Assembly: GCA_903876735.1 (NCBI GenBank)
Contig: CAIRAW010000016.1
Coordinates: forward strand, 62,001 to 126,000
From: an uncultured beta proteobacterium
GTDB taxonomy: Bacteria > Pseudomonadota > Gammaproteobacteria > Burkholderiales > Burkholderiaceae_C
Reading direction: 5' to 3'
Length of the DNA stretch: 64,000 nucleotides
In this document: positions 1-7,535 of the stretch, one piece after another
How positions within the stretch are numbered: position 1 is the first letter of the stretch
Layout of the letters: every line of letters begins with the position of its first letter
Program-made: the position numbers and the translations under genes
Notes under the pieces: model-generated
What the model was told of the DNA's origin: nothing
Databases searched by the model: none
The model's input: the letters and a program-made list of their open reading frames with translations, nothing else

Positions 1-303
1 CTGCGGCTGTCCAATCACGTAGATCATGCCGTTGATCAGATTGGAGCCGCCCAGGCCCTTGCCGCGCGGAACCGAAATTGCGCGATCGTTCAAATAGGCC
101 TCAGGTTCGGTCTGAAAGCGCCAGTTGTAGAGCGGGTCGTTCAGCAGCTTGGTAAAGCCCGCCGGGATGTTGATCCACATGCTCCTGGGTTCACCGCCGG
201 CCTCCAGCATCAGCACGGTGTAACGGCCGTCTGCCGTCAAGCGGTTGGCAAGAATGCAGGCGGCTGTGCCGCCGCCAACGATCACATAGTCGAAGTGTTC
301 CAT
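1..303 (-). CDS. GMC oxidoreductase (choline dehydrogenase-like), N-terminal part only
   Basis: The visible 101 residues are the amino terminus of an FAD-dependent GMC-family alcohol dehydrogenase; the rest lies beyond the left edge. The protein opens with MEHFDYVIVGGGTAACILAN, the Rossmann FAD-binding loop (GGGTAA), followed by an Arg/Leu-rich helix and LEAGG. The GMC signature region RGKGLGGSNLINGMIYV follows at about residues 80-97. The start is either of two consecutive ATGs (306 or 303); the first overlaps the aroE stop by ATGA. The gene is therefore translationally coupled behind the aroE-like gene and read from the operator-bearing promoter near 1160. GMC enzymes oxidise primary alcohols; the substrate here is unknown. 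Confidence 0.9.
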   Translation of the reverse strand, partial: MEHFDYVIVGGGTAACILANRLTADGRYTVLMLEAGGEPRSMWINIPAGFTKLLNDPLYNWRFQTEPEAYLNDRAISVPRGKGLGGSNLINGMIYVIGQPQ

Positions 304-1100
304 CATTTTCCAATGCCCATGAAAGCGGCCATCAGCTCGATCTGGCATTCGAGCATAGGTGCGCCGTAGTGAATGCGACATCCTCTGGCTTGCGCCGCTG
401 CCAGCAGCGGGGTCAGCGCAGGGCTCATGATGATCTCGGCAACAATCTGGTCTGGGCTCAGCCCCTCAACGTTCAGGGGCAGGGCATCCGTCGCGGCCAT
501 GCCAAGCGAGGTCGCGTTGACGACCAGGTGGTTGCCGGCCGGATTCGCGCTGCCGAGCTTGAAGGCGACGTTCGGGAAGATGCCCGCCAGTCGGGAAATC
601 ATGGCCTGCGCCTTGGCCGGGGTCCGGTTGTAAATCGTCAGCTGTTGAACGCCTGCTTGCGCCAGCGCGAAGGCGATGGCGTTTGCCGCACCACCGGCGC
701 CTGAGAGAAAAACGTTCTTGCCGGCGAGCGTAATACCGTGTTTGTCCAGACCCGACACAAATCCCTTGCCGTCCAGGATGTCGCCGATCATGCGGCCGTC
801 GGGCTCGCGCCGGATCACGTTGACGGCACCGACCAGCGCAGCCGCTTCGGTCAGCTCGTCGCAAAGCGGAACGATGGCCATCTTGTGCGGCACCGTGACC
901 ACCAGGCCTCCGAAATTGAGCATGCCACGCAGTGCTGCCACGCACCCGGCCAGCGCGCTTGCCGGCACATGCATGGGAACCAGCACACCATCAAAGCCGC
1001 GCTGCGTCATCAGCCGGTTGATCGCCTGCGGTGTCTTGACCTGCTGGATCGGATCGGCAATCAGGGCGAACAGCTTGGTCTTACCGGTGATTTCATTCAT
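303..1100 (-). CDS. aroE: Shikimate/quinate dehydrogenase-like protein (AroE family), atypical substrate site
   Basis: A 265-aa NAD(P)-dependent dehydrogenase of the AroE fold. VTVPHK (residues 68-73) holds the catalytic Lys73. GAVNVI, the LDGKGF loop with Asp111, the nucleotide loop GAGGAA (135-140), NRTP for cofactor selection and a C-terminal GAPMLECQ complete the family pattern. The Ser-x-Ser of biosynthetic AroE that grips the shikimate carboxylate is replaced (PIQQVKTP), and the usual Asn-Thr before the catalytic Asp is Ile-Leu. It sits in a catabolic setting: divergent from an FCD regulator, upstream of a GMC oxidoreductase and sharing an operator type with a Liv importer. I infer a catabolic enzyme for a quinate/shikimate-like alicyclic compound rather than the housekeeping AroE. 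Confidence 0.85.
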   Translation of the reverse strand: MNEITGKTKLFALIADPIQQVKTPQAINRLMTQRGFDGVLVPMHVPASALAGCVAALRGMLNFGGLVVTVPHKMAIVPLCDELTEAAALVGAVNVIRREPDGRMIGDILDGKGFVSGLDKHGITLAGKNVFLSGAGGAANAIAFALAQAGVQQLTIYNRTPAKAQAMISRLAGIFPNVAFKLGSANPAGNHLVVNATSLGMAATDALPLNVEGLSPDQIVAEIIMSPALTPLLAAAQARGCRIHYGAPMLECQIELMAAFMGIGK

Positions 1101-1152
1101 GATTTTTAGTTGGGGCAGAAAATTCCGATTGCTTGGCTTGGGCCGGCCATTG

Positions 1153-1205
1153 TGGTAATACCAGTATATTGGGTGGACTTACCATTTCGATGGGGAATTA
1201 CCCTT
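1153..1205. promoter_or_regulatory. Composite operator array between aroE-like gene and FCD regulator
   Basis: Three elements lie in tandem. TGGTAATACCA (1153-1163) is a perfect TGGT-N3-ACCA box of the FadR/PdhR type. TGGACTTACCA (1174-1184) is a one-mismatch copy exactly 21 bp downstream. The quasi-palindrome GGGAATTACCCTT occupies 1193-1205. A leftward -10-like TATACT (minus strand 1168-1163) abuts the first box, so a bound repressor would block aroE transcription; a rightward TATATT (1165-1170) could serve the regulator. The same architecture recurs at 7482-7535 before livK. Confidence 0.7.
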
Positions 1206-1272
1206 AAGTCGGGAAAAGCCGCAATTTGTTGCTTATCATTGCTCCTACGTTCCCCGCACAGAATTGATTGCC

Positions 1273-1983
1273 ATGATTACCAGTTCACCCCTGTCTATTC
1301 AACTGCCCGAAGAGACTGCCAATCGGATCAGGCAACTGATTCAGGAGTGCAAGCTTGTTCCGGGTGACCGACTGCCCAGCGAGCGTGATCTGTGTGCCAG
1401 GTTCTCGGTCAGCCGTCCAGTGGTCCGCGAGGCCTTGTCCCGTCTGAATTCCGAGGGTCTCGTTTTGATCAAGCGTGGCGTCGGTGTCTACGTCAGTGAA
1501 CGTGATCCGCGCGGCGCATTCAGGATTGAGGATTTCGCCATCGAGGAAAAAATTTCGATCACGCAAGTGATGGAACTGATTTCAACGGTCGAGGTCGCCG
1601 CGACACGACTGGCTGCCACGCGCCGCAGCAGCGAGGACCTCAAGCAGATGCGCAAATGCCTGCTCGGAATGGAATATGCCATTGCCAGCGATCGCCTGGG
1701 CGACGAAGAAGACTATGAATTTCACCAGGCGATTGTCCTGGCAACGCAGAACCCTTATTTCGAGTCCCTGAGCCAGCATCTCGAACACACGGCGCGCCGC
1801 ATGATCCGTGCCCTGCGCAGCAACACCAAGACCCGCCACAAGAATCAGATCGATGCGGTGCAGGCCGAGCACCAGGCCATCTTCAACGCCATCAACAAGG
1901 GCGATCCGGTGGCCGCAGAAGAAGCGGCGCGCAAGCACCTCGACAACGCCGAGAAGCGCCTGACGAAATACCGCAGGACCTGA
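1273..1983 (+). CDS. GntR-family transcriptional regulator, FadR/FCD subfamily
   Basis: A 236-aa ligand-responsive regulator. Residues about 10-76 form the winged helix-turn-helix (GDRLPSERDLCARFSVSRPV, then VREALSRLNSEGLV and a wing ending GVGVYVSE). Residues about 85-230 form the all-helical FCD effector domain with the metal-ligand pattern D-x3-H (EDYEFHQA), AEHQAI and a final KHLDNAEKR. The ATG at 1273 is preferred over a TTG nine bases upstream. It is divergent from the aroE-like gene. The TGGT-N3-ACCA boxes in its own promoter are the motif expected for this subfamily, so autoregulation and control of aroE and of the livK operon are likely. The effector is unknown, perhaps the carboxylic acid imported by the Liv system. 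Confidence 0.93.
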   Translation: MITSSPLSIQLPEETANRIRQLIQECKLVPGDRLPSERDLCARFSVSRPVVREALSRLNSEGLVLIKRGVGVYVSERDPRGAFRIEDFAIEEKISITQVMELISTVEVAATRLAATRRSSEDLKQMRKCLLGMEYAIASDRLGDEEDYEFHQAIVLATQNPYFESLSQHLEHTARRMIRALRSNTKTRHKNQIDAVQAEHQAIFNAINKGDPVAAEEAARKHLDNAEKRLTKYRRT

Positions 1984-1989
1984 GCCGCT

Positions 1990-2763
1990 TCAGGTCATCA
2001 TCCAGCCGCCGGCCACATCAACCACCTGGCCGGTTACAAAGCGACTTTCCGGCGATGTCAGAAAGCAGGACATCTCGGCTACTTCCTGCGGCTCGCCCAG
2101 GCGCCGCAGCGCCGTTTCCTGAATCACGGCCAGATTGGTTTCGGGGGAGGCCGTGCGCATCAAGGGCGTATTGATCCGGCCCGGCGCGATCGCATTGACG
2201 GTAATGCCATGCGGGCCCAACTCACCCGCCAGATCCCGCGTCAGGCCGATCAATGCGGCCTTGGTGGTGCCGTAATGCGCGGCCGTAAAAGTCAGATGGG
2301 CCTTGCCCGCAACCGATGACATGTTCACGATGCTGCCGAAGCGGTTTCGCACCATGGCCGGCGTCAGCAGCCGTGCCCAGTTGAACGCGCCATGCAGATT
2401 GACACCAACGACGCGTTGCCATTCGTCGGGGTCCATTTCCCAGAAGTTGGCCGGCTTGCCATTGGTCTTGGGCGAGATGCCGGCGTTGTTGATCAGGATG
2501 TCGATGTCGCCGTCCAGTTTGGCGCGCACCTGGGCAAGTGCTGCTTCACAGGCGCGATAGTCCGCCACGTTGGCGACGGCCCAGACAACTTGACCCCCGA
2601 TCTCGGCCAGACTCTCGGCATGGGCGGCCAGCGCCTGCGCGTTGACGTCGATCAGGACAAGGGCTGCACCTTCCTGCAGGTACTGCCGCGAAATGGCAGC
2701 GCCAATGCCACTGGCTGCGCCCGTGACCAGCACGCGCCGTCCGGCTTGTCGTTGCGGCATCAT
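1990..2763 (-). CDS. SDR-family oxidoreductase (3-oxoacyl-ACP reductase/FabG-like)
   Basis: A 257-aa classical short-chain dehydrogenase. It has the cofactor loop VTGAASGIGAA near residue 15, NNAGIS near 95, the active-site Ser in NMSSVAG and YGTTK as the catalytic Tyr-x3-Lys, followed by IAPGRINTPL. Asp at the end of beta-2 (LIDVN) suggests NAD(H). The start is ATG 2763 or the adjacent ATG at 2760. It lies 4 bp behind livF and is the last gene of the livKHMGF operon, so it probably oxidises a hydroxyl on the imported substrate or a CoA derivative of it. The regulator gene at 1273-1983 ends 6 bp away in convergent orientation. Confidence 0.92.
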   Translation of the reverse strand: MMPQRQAGRRVLVTGAASGIGAAISRQYLQEGAALVLIDVNAQALAAHAESLAEIGGQVVWAVANVADYRACEAALAQVRAKLDGDIDILINNAGISPKTNGKPANFWEMDPDEWQRVVGVNLHGAFNWARLLTPAMVRNRFGSIVNMSSVAGKAHLTFTAAHYGTTKAALIGLTRDLAGELGPHGITVNAIAPGRINTPLMRTASPETNLAVIQETALRRLGEPQEVAEMSCFLTSPESRFVTGQVVDVAGGWMMT

Positions 2764-2767
2764 CGTT

Positions 2768-3472
2768 TCATATTCCCAGGTAGGCTTTTCGGATGTGGGG
2801 ATTTTCGAGCAACTCCTGGCCGGTTCCGGACAGGGTGATTTCACCGTTTTCCAGCACGTAGCCGCGGTTGGCGATCTTGAGCGTGTGAACAATGTTCTGC
2901 TCGACGATCAGCACGGTGCGCCCTTGTTCGACAATCTGGTCAATCACCTCAAACACCTGGCCCATCAGCAGCGGGGACAAACCCAGCGAGGGCTCATCGA
3001 ACATGAGCAGCGCCGGGTTGGCCATCAGGCCGCGTGCAATCGCGACCATCTGCTGCTCCCCGCCCGACAGGCTGCCGGCCATCTGGTTCACACGGTCCTT
3101 GAGGCGCGGGAAGATCTTGAGCACTTCGTCCATGCGCAGATCGGCGATGCCGCGAGCACTGCGCTTGTACGCGCCCATCAGCAAGTTGTCCTTTACCGAA
3201 ATGTGCGGGAACAATTGCCGACCTTCAGGCACCATCGTGATTCCGGCTGCGACAATTTCATCCGAGCGCAGTTTTTCCAGGCGTTGTCCCTGGAATTCGA
3301 TTGAGCCGGCTTTGGGTTTGATGATGCCGCAAATCGTTCGCAGGCAGGTCGTCTTGCCCGCACCGTTGGCGCCGACGATGGTGACGACTTCGCCCTTGCG
3401 CACCTCGAGCGAAACATCGCGGACGATTTCGGTGCCGCCATAGCCCGCGGAAATTCCTGTCAACTTAAGCAT
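2768..3472 (-). CDS. livF: Branched-chain/organic acid ABC importer, ATPase LivF
   Basis: A 234-aa ABC ATPase of the LivF type, one of two nucleotide-binding subunits of a HAAT-family importer. It shows Walker A GANGAGKTT (near residue 37), Q-loop MVPEGRQLF, signature SLSGGEQQMVAIARGL and Walker B LLMFDEPSLGL, and it ends IRKAYLGI as LivF proteins do. The ATG at 3472 overlaps the end of the fused livM-livG gene by 8 bp, indicating translational coupling. It would act at the cytoplasmic face with the ATPase half of the fused partner. Confidence 0.95.
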   Translation of the reverse strand: MLKLTGISAGYGGTEIVRDVSLEVRKGEVVTIVGANGAGKTTCLRTICGIIKPKAGSIEFQGQRLEKLRSDEIVAAGITMVPEGRQLFPHISVKDNLLMGAYKRSARGIADLRMDEVLKIFPRLKDRVNQMAGSLSGGEQQMVAIARGLMANPALLMFDEPSLGLSPLLMGQVFEVIDQIVEQGRTVLIVEQNIVHTLKIANRGYVLENGEITLSGTGQELLENPHIRKAYLGI

Positions 3473-5249
3473 GCTTGTAATCCTTGCCCAGGTATGCCTC
3501 GATGACGCTGGGGTTTGCCATGACCTCGGCCGGCACCCCTTCGCACAGCATACGGCCGGAGTTGAGCACCACAATGCGGTCCGACAACTGCATCACCGCT
3601 TGCATGATGTGTTCGATCATGAGGACGGATACACCGGAGTCGCGCACCCGCCGGATGATCTCGACCGCCTTGGCAACGTCGGTCGGATTCAGACCGGCCA
3701 GCACTTCATCGAGCAGCAGGACCCGGGGCCGGGTTGCCAGCGCGCGCGCCATCTCAAGGCGTTTCATGCCGCCGGTGGTCAGGTTCCTGGCGCGCGTCTC
3801 CAGCAGCCCCGACAAGTCCGTCAACTGTGCCACCTTGCGCGCCATCACCGCCGCTTCGCGCGGTGAACTGGTGTGCATGAACGAGCCCAGCATGATGTTC
3901 TCGAGAACACTCAGGTCGGCAAAGGGTTGGGCGATCTGGAACGTGCGGCCAATGCCGGCGCGGGCAAATTCTTCCGGCGTTTTCGGCGTCAACCATTGGC
4001 CATTGGGCTGGCGCACCTTGATCTCGCCACTGCTGGGCTGCAGAAAGCCCGAGAGTTGATTGAAGACCGTGGTCTTGCCGGCGCCGTTGGGGCCGATCAC
4101 GCCCAGGATCTCGCCTTCGTTCAAGGTGATTGAAACATCGTTCGTGGCGTGCAGCCCGCCAAAGAAAAGATTCAGATGGCTTGAAACCAGAATCGGCTCA
4201 CGCGCGCTGCTGGCCGTGCGAACAACCGGTACGAACAGATCCTGCGCAAGGTCTTGGTTCGCGCTGGCGCGCGAGCCACCCGGAAGGCGGTCCACCCATT
4301 TTGAAAACGAAGTGCCAAAACGCCCCACCAGGCCCTTCGGGATGGTCAGCACAACGATGACCAGCACGATGCCATAGACAAGCCCGTGAAAGCCGTTTCC
4401 AACCTCGCTGAGCCAGCCACGCGCCAGTTCGGCAATCGGCAGCACCAGTACCGTGCCGACCAGGGGGCCGAAGACGGTGCCAAGTCCACCGATGAGCGCA
4501 AACATGGCAACCTGAATCGACAACTCCAGCGAAAAGGCGGAACCAGGATCCAGAAAGGTCAGGTACATGGCCTGAAAGCTGCCCACCAGGCTGGTCAGAA
4601 AAGCCGAGATCGCCACCGCAATCAGCTTGACCTTGACCGAATTGACGCCAACGGCCATTGCCGCATCTTCGCGCTCGCGCACAGCGACCAGGTAGTAGCC
4701 AAGACGCGAATTCTTGATCCACCAGGAAGCCCGCAAAGTCACCAGCAGGAAGCCAAACGCGATGATGAGATAAATCCACTTCTCGCGGACCATCATCCAC
4801 TTGAGGCCGATGTTCAGCGGCGCTGCGAGACCACTGGAGCCACCGGTCAACCCGGTCTGATGGATCGCCAGCAGACGCACCACTTCGAGCACCGCGATGG
4901 TCGCCAGTGCAAAGAACGGGCCTCGCAGGCGAAAGCATGGGTAGCTCACGAGGAGTGAAACCACACTTGACAGAAATGCACCGAAGATCATGCCGATCCA
5001 GGGCGAAATCTGGAACTTCATCATCAGCAGGACGGCGCTGTAGGCGCCAATGCCGTAGAACACCGCATGGCCCAGTGAGAGCTGCCCGGCAAAACCGCCC
5101 ACGATGTTCCAGGCCGTCGCCAGGGCGGCGAAGGTGCACAGCAGAACAAAGATGTGGTACAGAAATGGCGAGTCGACCGCCAGCGGTATCAGCACCAGCA
5201 GCGACAGGGCGAACACCGTGACGTAAACCCGTGGATTGAGAATATTCAC
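3465..5249 (-). CDS. livM-livG: Fused LivM permease-LivG ATPase of the first Liv importer
   Basis: One 594-aa polypeptide joins two subunits. Residues about 1-325 are a LivM permease with many hydrophobic helices and the conserved GGFAGQLSLGHAVFYGIGAY. After a linker, residues about 345-594 are a LivG ATPase with GPNGAGKTT, a degenerate signature LTTGGMKRLEMARALA and Walker B LLLDEVLAGLNP, ending VIEAYLGKDYKHA. I place the start at GTG 5249 because AAGGA lies seven bases ahead; a GTG at 5273 would overlap livH. Such fusions occur in other Burkholderiales importers (general knowledge). There is no internal stop or frameshift, so the fusion is real in this sequence. Confidence 0.92.
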   Translation of the reverse strand: MNILNPRVYVTVFALSLLVLIPLAVDSPFLYHIFVLLCTFAALATAWNIVGGFAGQLSLGHAVFYGIGAYSAVLLMMKFQISPWIGMIFGAFLSSVVSLLVSYPCFRLRGPFFALATIAVLEVVRLLAIHQTGLTGGSSGLAAPLNIGLKWMMVREKWIYLIIAFGFLLVTLRASWWIKNSRLGYYLVAVREREDAAMAVGVNSVKVKLIAVAISAFLTSLVGSFQAMYLTFLDPGSAFSLELSIQVAMFALIGGLGTVFGPLVGTVLVLPIAELARGWLSEVGNGFHGLVYGIVLVIVVLTIPKGLVGRFGTSFSKWVDRLPGGSRASANQDLAQDLFVPVVRTASSAREPILVSSHLNLFFGGLHATNDVSITLNEGEILGVIGPNGAGKTTVFNQLSGFLQPSSGEIKVRQPNGQWLTPKTPEEFARAGIGRTFQIAQPFADLSVLENIMLGSFMHTSSPREAAVMARKVAQLTDLSGLLETRARNLTTGGMKRLEMARALATRPRVLLLDEVLAGLNPTDVAKAVEIIRRVRDSGVSVLMIEHIMQAVMQLSDRIVVLNSGRMLCEGVPAEVMANPSVIEAYLGKDYKHA

Positions 5250-5259
5250 AGAATCATCC

Positions 5260-6135
5260 TTACTCGGAACCACGACCCAAGCCCAACAGCCCGGTTGGAC
5301 GCAAAACCAGAATCCCGATGAAGATCAGGAAATAGACCACTTCTTTCAGATCCGGTGCGATGTAGTAACCCGACAGGCTGTCGATCAAACCGATGATGAT
5401 GGAGCCCAGAAAGGCGCCGGTGAGACTGCCCAGGCCGCCCAGCACAACAATCACGAATGTGGTCAGAACAAAGAAGGTGCCGACGGTCGGGAACACCGGG
5501 TATTGCGGCAGCAGCAAGCCCGATGCCAGGCCCAGGCATGCACAACCCAGACCAAAGGTGAAGATGTAGATGCGCTCAACGTTGACGCCCATCAGCTGCG
5601 CGGCGTAGCGGTGCTGCGCCGTCGCCCGCACCGCGCGACCGAGAAAGGTCGCTTTCAAAAACCAGTGCAATCCCGCCATCAGGGCGATCGACACCAGGAA
5701 GGTGATCAGCTGCCCCGTCACGACGGTGATGGAGCCAAGCTTGATGGTCGAAGCCGTCACGTCGTTCAACTTTACGGAGAACACATCGGCGCCAAAGACC
5801 AGCAGTGCCAGGTTCAGCAGCGCGGTCGAAACACCAACGGTCGCGAAAATTTGAATATGGGGATCGGCGTCAAGCAGCGGCTGGATGACAAAGCGCTGCA
5901 TCAGGGCGCCACAAACAAACAGGACAACGACCGCAACAAAAGCGCCGGCGTAGGGATGCATACCAAAATGGTGGTGCATCAAGTAGACGATGTACATGCC
6001 AACCATCAGGAATTCTCCGTGCGCAAAGTTAACGACGCGCACGATCCCGAAAATAAGCGTCAAGCCGATGCTGATGATGGCCAAAGTGCCACCCAGCAGC
6101 AGTCCATTGACCACCAACTGTATTAGTATTTCCAT
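5260..6135 (-). CDS. livH: ABC importer permease LivH
   Basis: A 291-aa inner-membrane permease of the LivH family with about eight hydrophobic segments. The opening LLLGGTLAIISIGLTLIFGI and VNFAHGEFLMVGMY (near residue 36) form the characteristic LivH amino-terminal signature, and GGLGSLTGAFLGSIIIGL near the end is the coupling-helix region contacting the ATPases. It follows livK after 62 bp that contain a strong stem-loop, and precedes the fused livM-livG gene by about 10 bp. It should pair with the LivM half to form the channel. Confidence 0.95.
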   Translation of the reverse strand: MEILIQLVVNGLLLGGTLAIISIGLTLIFGIVRVVNFAHGEFLMVGMYIVYLMHHHFGMHPYAGAFVAVVVLFVCGALMQRFVIQPLLDADPHIQIFATVGVSTALLNLALLVFGADVFSVKLNDVTASTIKLGSITVVTGQLITFLVSIALMAGLHWFLKATFLGRAVRATAQHRYAAQLMGVNVERIYIFTFGLGCACLGLASGLLLPQYPVFPTVGTFFVLTTFVIVVLGGLGSLTGAFLGSIIIGLIDSLSGYYIAPDLKEVVYFLIFIGILVLRPTGLLGLGRGSE

Positions 6136-6159
6136 AACACTCCGTGGCCGAGACTGGAA

Positions 6160-6186
6160 AGCAGAGAGGAACTGATCCTCTCTGCT
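6160..6186. terminator. Intercistronic stem-loop after livK
   Basis: AGCAGAGAGGA (6160-6170) and TCCTCTCTGCT (6176-6186) form a perfect 11-bp stem with a 5-nt loop. It begins 11 bases beyond the livK stop in transcription direction. No T-run follows, so partial termination or protection of livK mRNA from 3' decay is more likely than full termination. Both raise binding-protein levels over permease levels. Confidence 0.6.
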
Positions 6187-6197
6187 GCTGCGCGCAT

Positions 6198-7412
6198 TTA
6201 TTTGCCGATTTTTCCAACCACCGGGGCCGCCAGAGCAGCGTCGGGCGGATAGACCGTGACCAGTTTGCCGTCAAGCCATTGCATCACCGATGGCAAGCCA
6301 CGGTTGTTCTGGCCGGCTTGATCGAACTTGGCGCCCCAGCCCGTTGGCGTTGTGCCGACTGCCACATCGGTGGCCAGCACCGCAGTACGGATCTTGTCCT
6401 TGTCCATCGAGCCAGCACGCTGGATCGCATCAAAGAAAATTTTGGCGCCGGCAAAGTTTGCCAGACTGTGGCCAGAGCGGGGTGCTGCGCCATAGCGCTT
6501 GGTGTAGGCGTCAACAAAGGCCTGCAGCCCGGGCGCGCCGGCCTCCTTGGTCAGGTACTGCGTAAAGTCGATGTCAAACACGCCATGCATGTTTTCGGGG
6601 CCGACGGCCCGCATGGTGTCCTGCAGCGAGTAGCCGCCGCCGGTGCCAATCACGGCCTTGGGCGCATAGCTCGCCTCCTTGATCTGGCGGAAGAACAGCA
6701 CTGTGTCATTTTGGTAGGCGGTGTGCAGCACCAGGTCAACCTTGGCGCCTTTCAAGCGAAGAATCAGCGATGACAGGTCGACCGCCTTGGCCGAGTAGGG
6801 CAGGGTTTCGACAATATTCAGGCCGGCCTTCTTGGCCGCCTCGGCCTGGTACTTTGCCACCGTGGTGCCGTACAGCGCATCTTCGTGAACGATGGCGATA
6901 CGCAGGTCGGCCGGCTTGACTTTCATGCCGGGCGCGATGATGTCATTGATGACGTCGATCGTGCGGTCAGCAAAGTTTTTCGATGTCGGGTTGGTCCGGA
7001 ACACATACTTGTAGCCGCGTTCGGTAATCGGGTCCGAGATTGCGCCCAATTCAAAATAAGGCACACCAGCGAGTTCGCTGACCTGGGTGGCGGCAAATGA
7101 AATGGGCGATGCGTAGCTGCCGAAGATCGCCTGGACATTCTCCACCGAAGTCAGCTTGCGCGCGGTGCCGACAGCCTGGGCTGCGTCGACCGCATCGCCC
7201 TTGACGATCTGGATTTTCTTGCCCAACAGGCCGCCTTCGGCATTGCGCTTTTCAACGGCAAGCTCGAAACCCCGGTAGCTTTCGTCGCCCAGAAGAGCCA
7301 AGCCGCCGCTGAGTGGATAGAGCGCTCCAAGCTTGAGGTCCTGTGCCTGTGCAACACCGACTGCACCGACCAGCGCAAGCAATAGCGCGCCGAGTTCTTT
7401 CTTGAATTTCAT
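6198..7412 (-). CDS. livK: Periplasmic substrate-binding protein of Liv importer 1
   Basis: A 404-aa periplasmic binding protein of the Leu/Ile/Val-binding type (Peripla_BP_6). MKFKKELGALLLALVGAVGV and AQAQ form a signal peptide with likely cleavage after AQA. The mature protein begins DLKLGALYPLSGGLALLGDE, the usual ligand-site opening, and contains NAEGGLLGKKIQIVKGDA and an AIFGSYASP loop. It is the first gene of the livK-livH-livMG-livF-SDR operon and has its own promoter region with the FCD-type operator array at 7482-7535. The ligand cannot be read from sequence; aromatic or alicyclic acids are plausible given the aroE-like neighbour. Confidence 0.94.
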   Translation of the reverse strand: MKFKKELGALLLALVGAVGVAQAQDLKLGALYPLSGGLALLGDESYRGFELAVEKRNAEGGLLGKKIQIVKGDAVDAAQAVGTARKLTSVENVQAIFGSYASPISFAATQVSELAGVPYFELGAISDPITERGYKYVFRTNPTSKNFADRTIDVINDIIAPGMKVKPADLRIAIVHEDALYGTTVAKYQAEAAKKAGLNIVETLPYSAKAVDLSSLILRLKGAKVDLVLHTAYQNDTVLFFRQIKEASYAPKAVIGTGGGYSLQDTMRAVGPENMHGVFDIDFTQYLTKEAGAPGLQAFVDAYTKRYGAAPRSGHSLANFAGAKIFFDAIQRAGSMDKDKIRTAVLATDVAVGTTPTGWGAKFDQAGQNNRGLPSVMQWLDGKLVTVYPPDAALAAPVVGKIGK

Positions 7413-7481
7413 ATCGACTCCAGTGAATTGACTGATGGGAATACCACACGCACAGACCGTTCTTTTCGATCCGTTTTAACG

Positions 7482-7535
7482 TGGTCTTACCAGTCTAGAT
7501 AGAAGTCTGACCAAAAAATATAGGGAATTACCCTT
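7482..7535. promoter_or_regulatory. Composite operator array upstream of livK
   Basis: TGGTCTTACCA (7482-7492) is a perfect TGGT-N3-ACCA box. A half-conserved copy ending TCTGACCA lies 21 bp on (7503-7513), and GGGAATTACCCTT sits at 7523-7535. Spacing matches the array at 1153-1205 to within 1 bp, and GGGAATTACCCTT is identical in both. A minus-strand -10-like TAGACT (7497-7492) abuts the first box. The array touches the stop codon of the upstream HDAC-like gene, separating the two operons. Confidence 0.7.
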
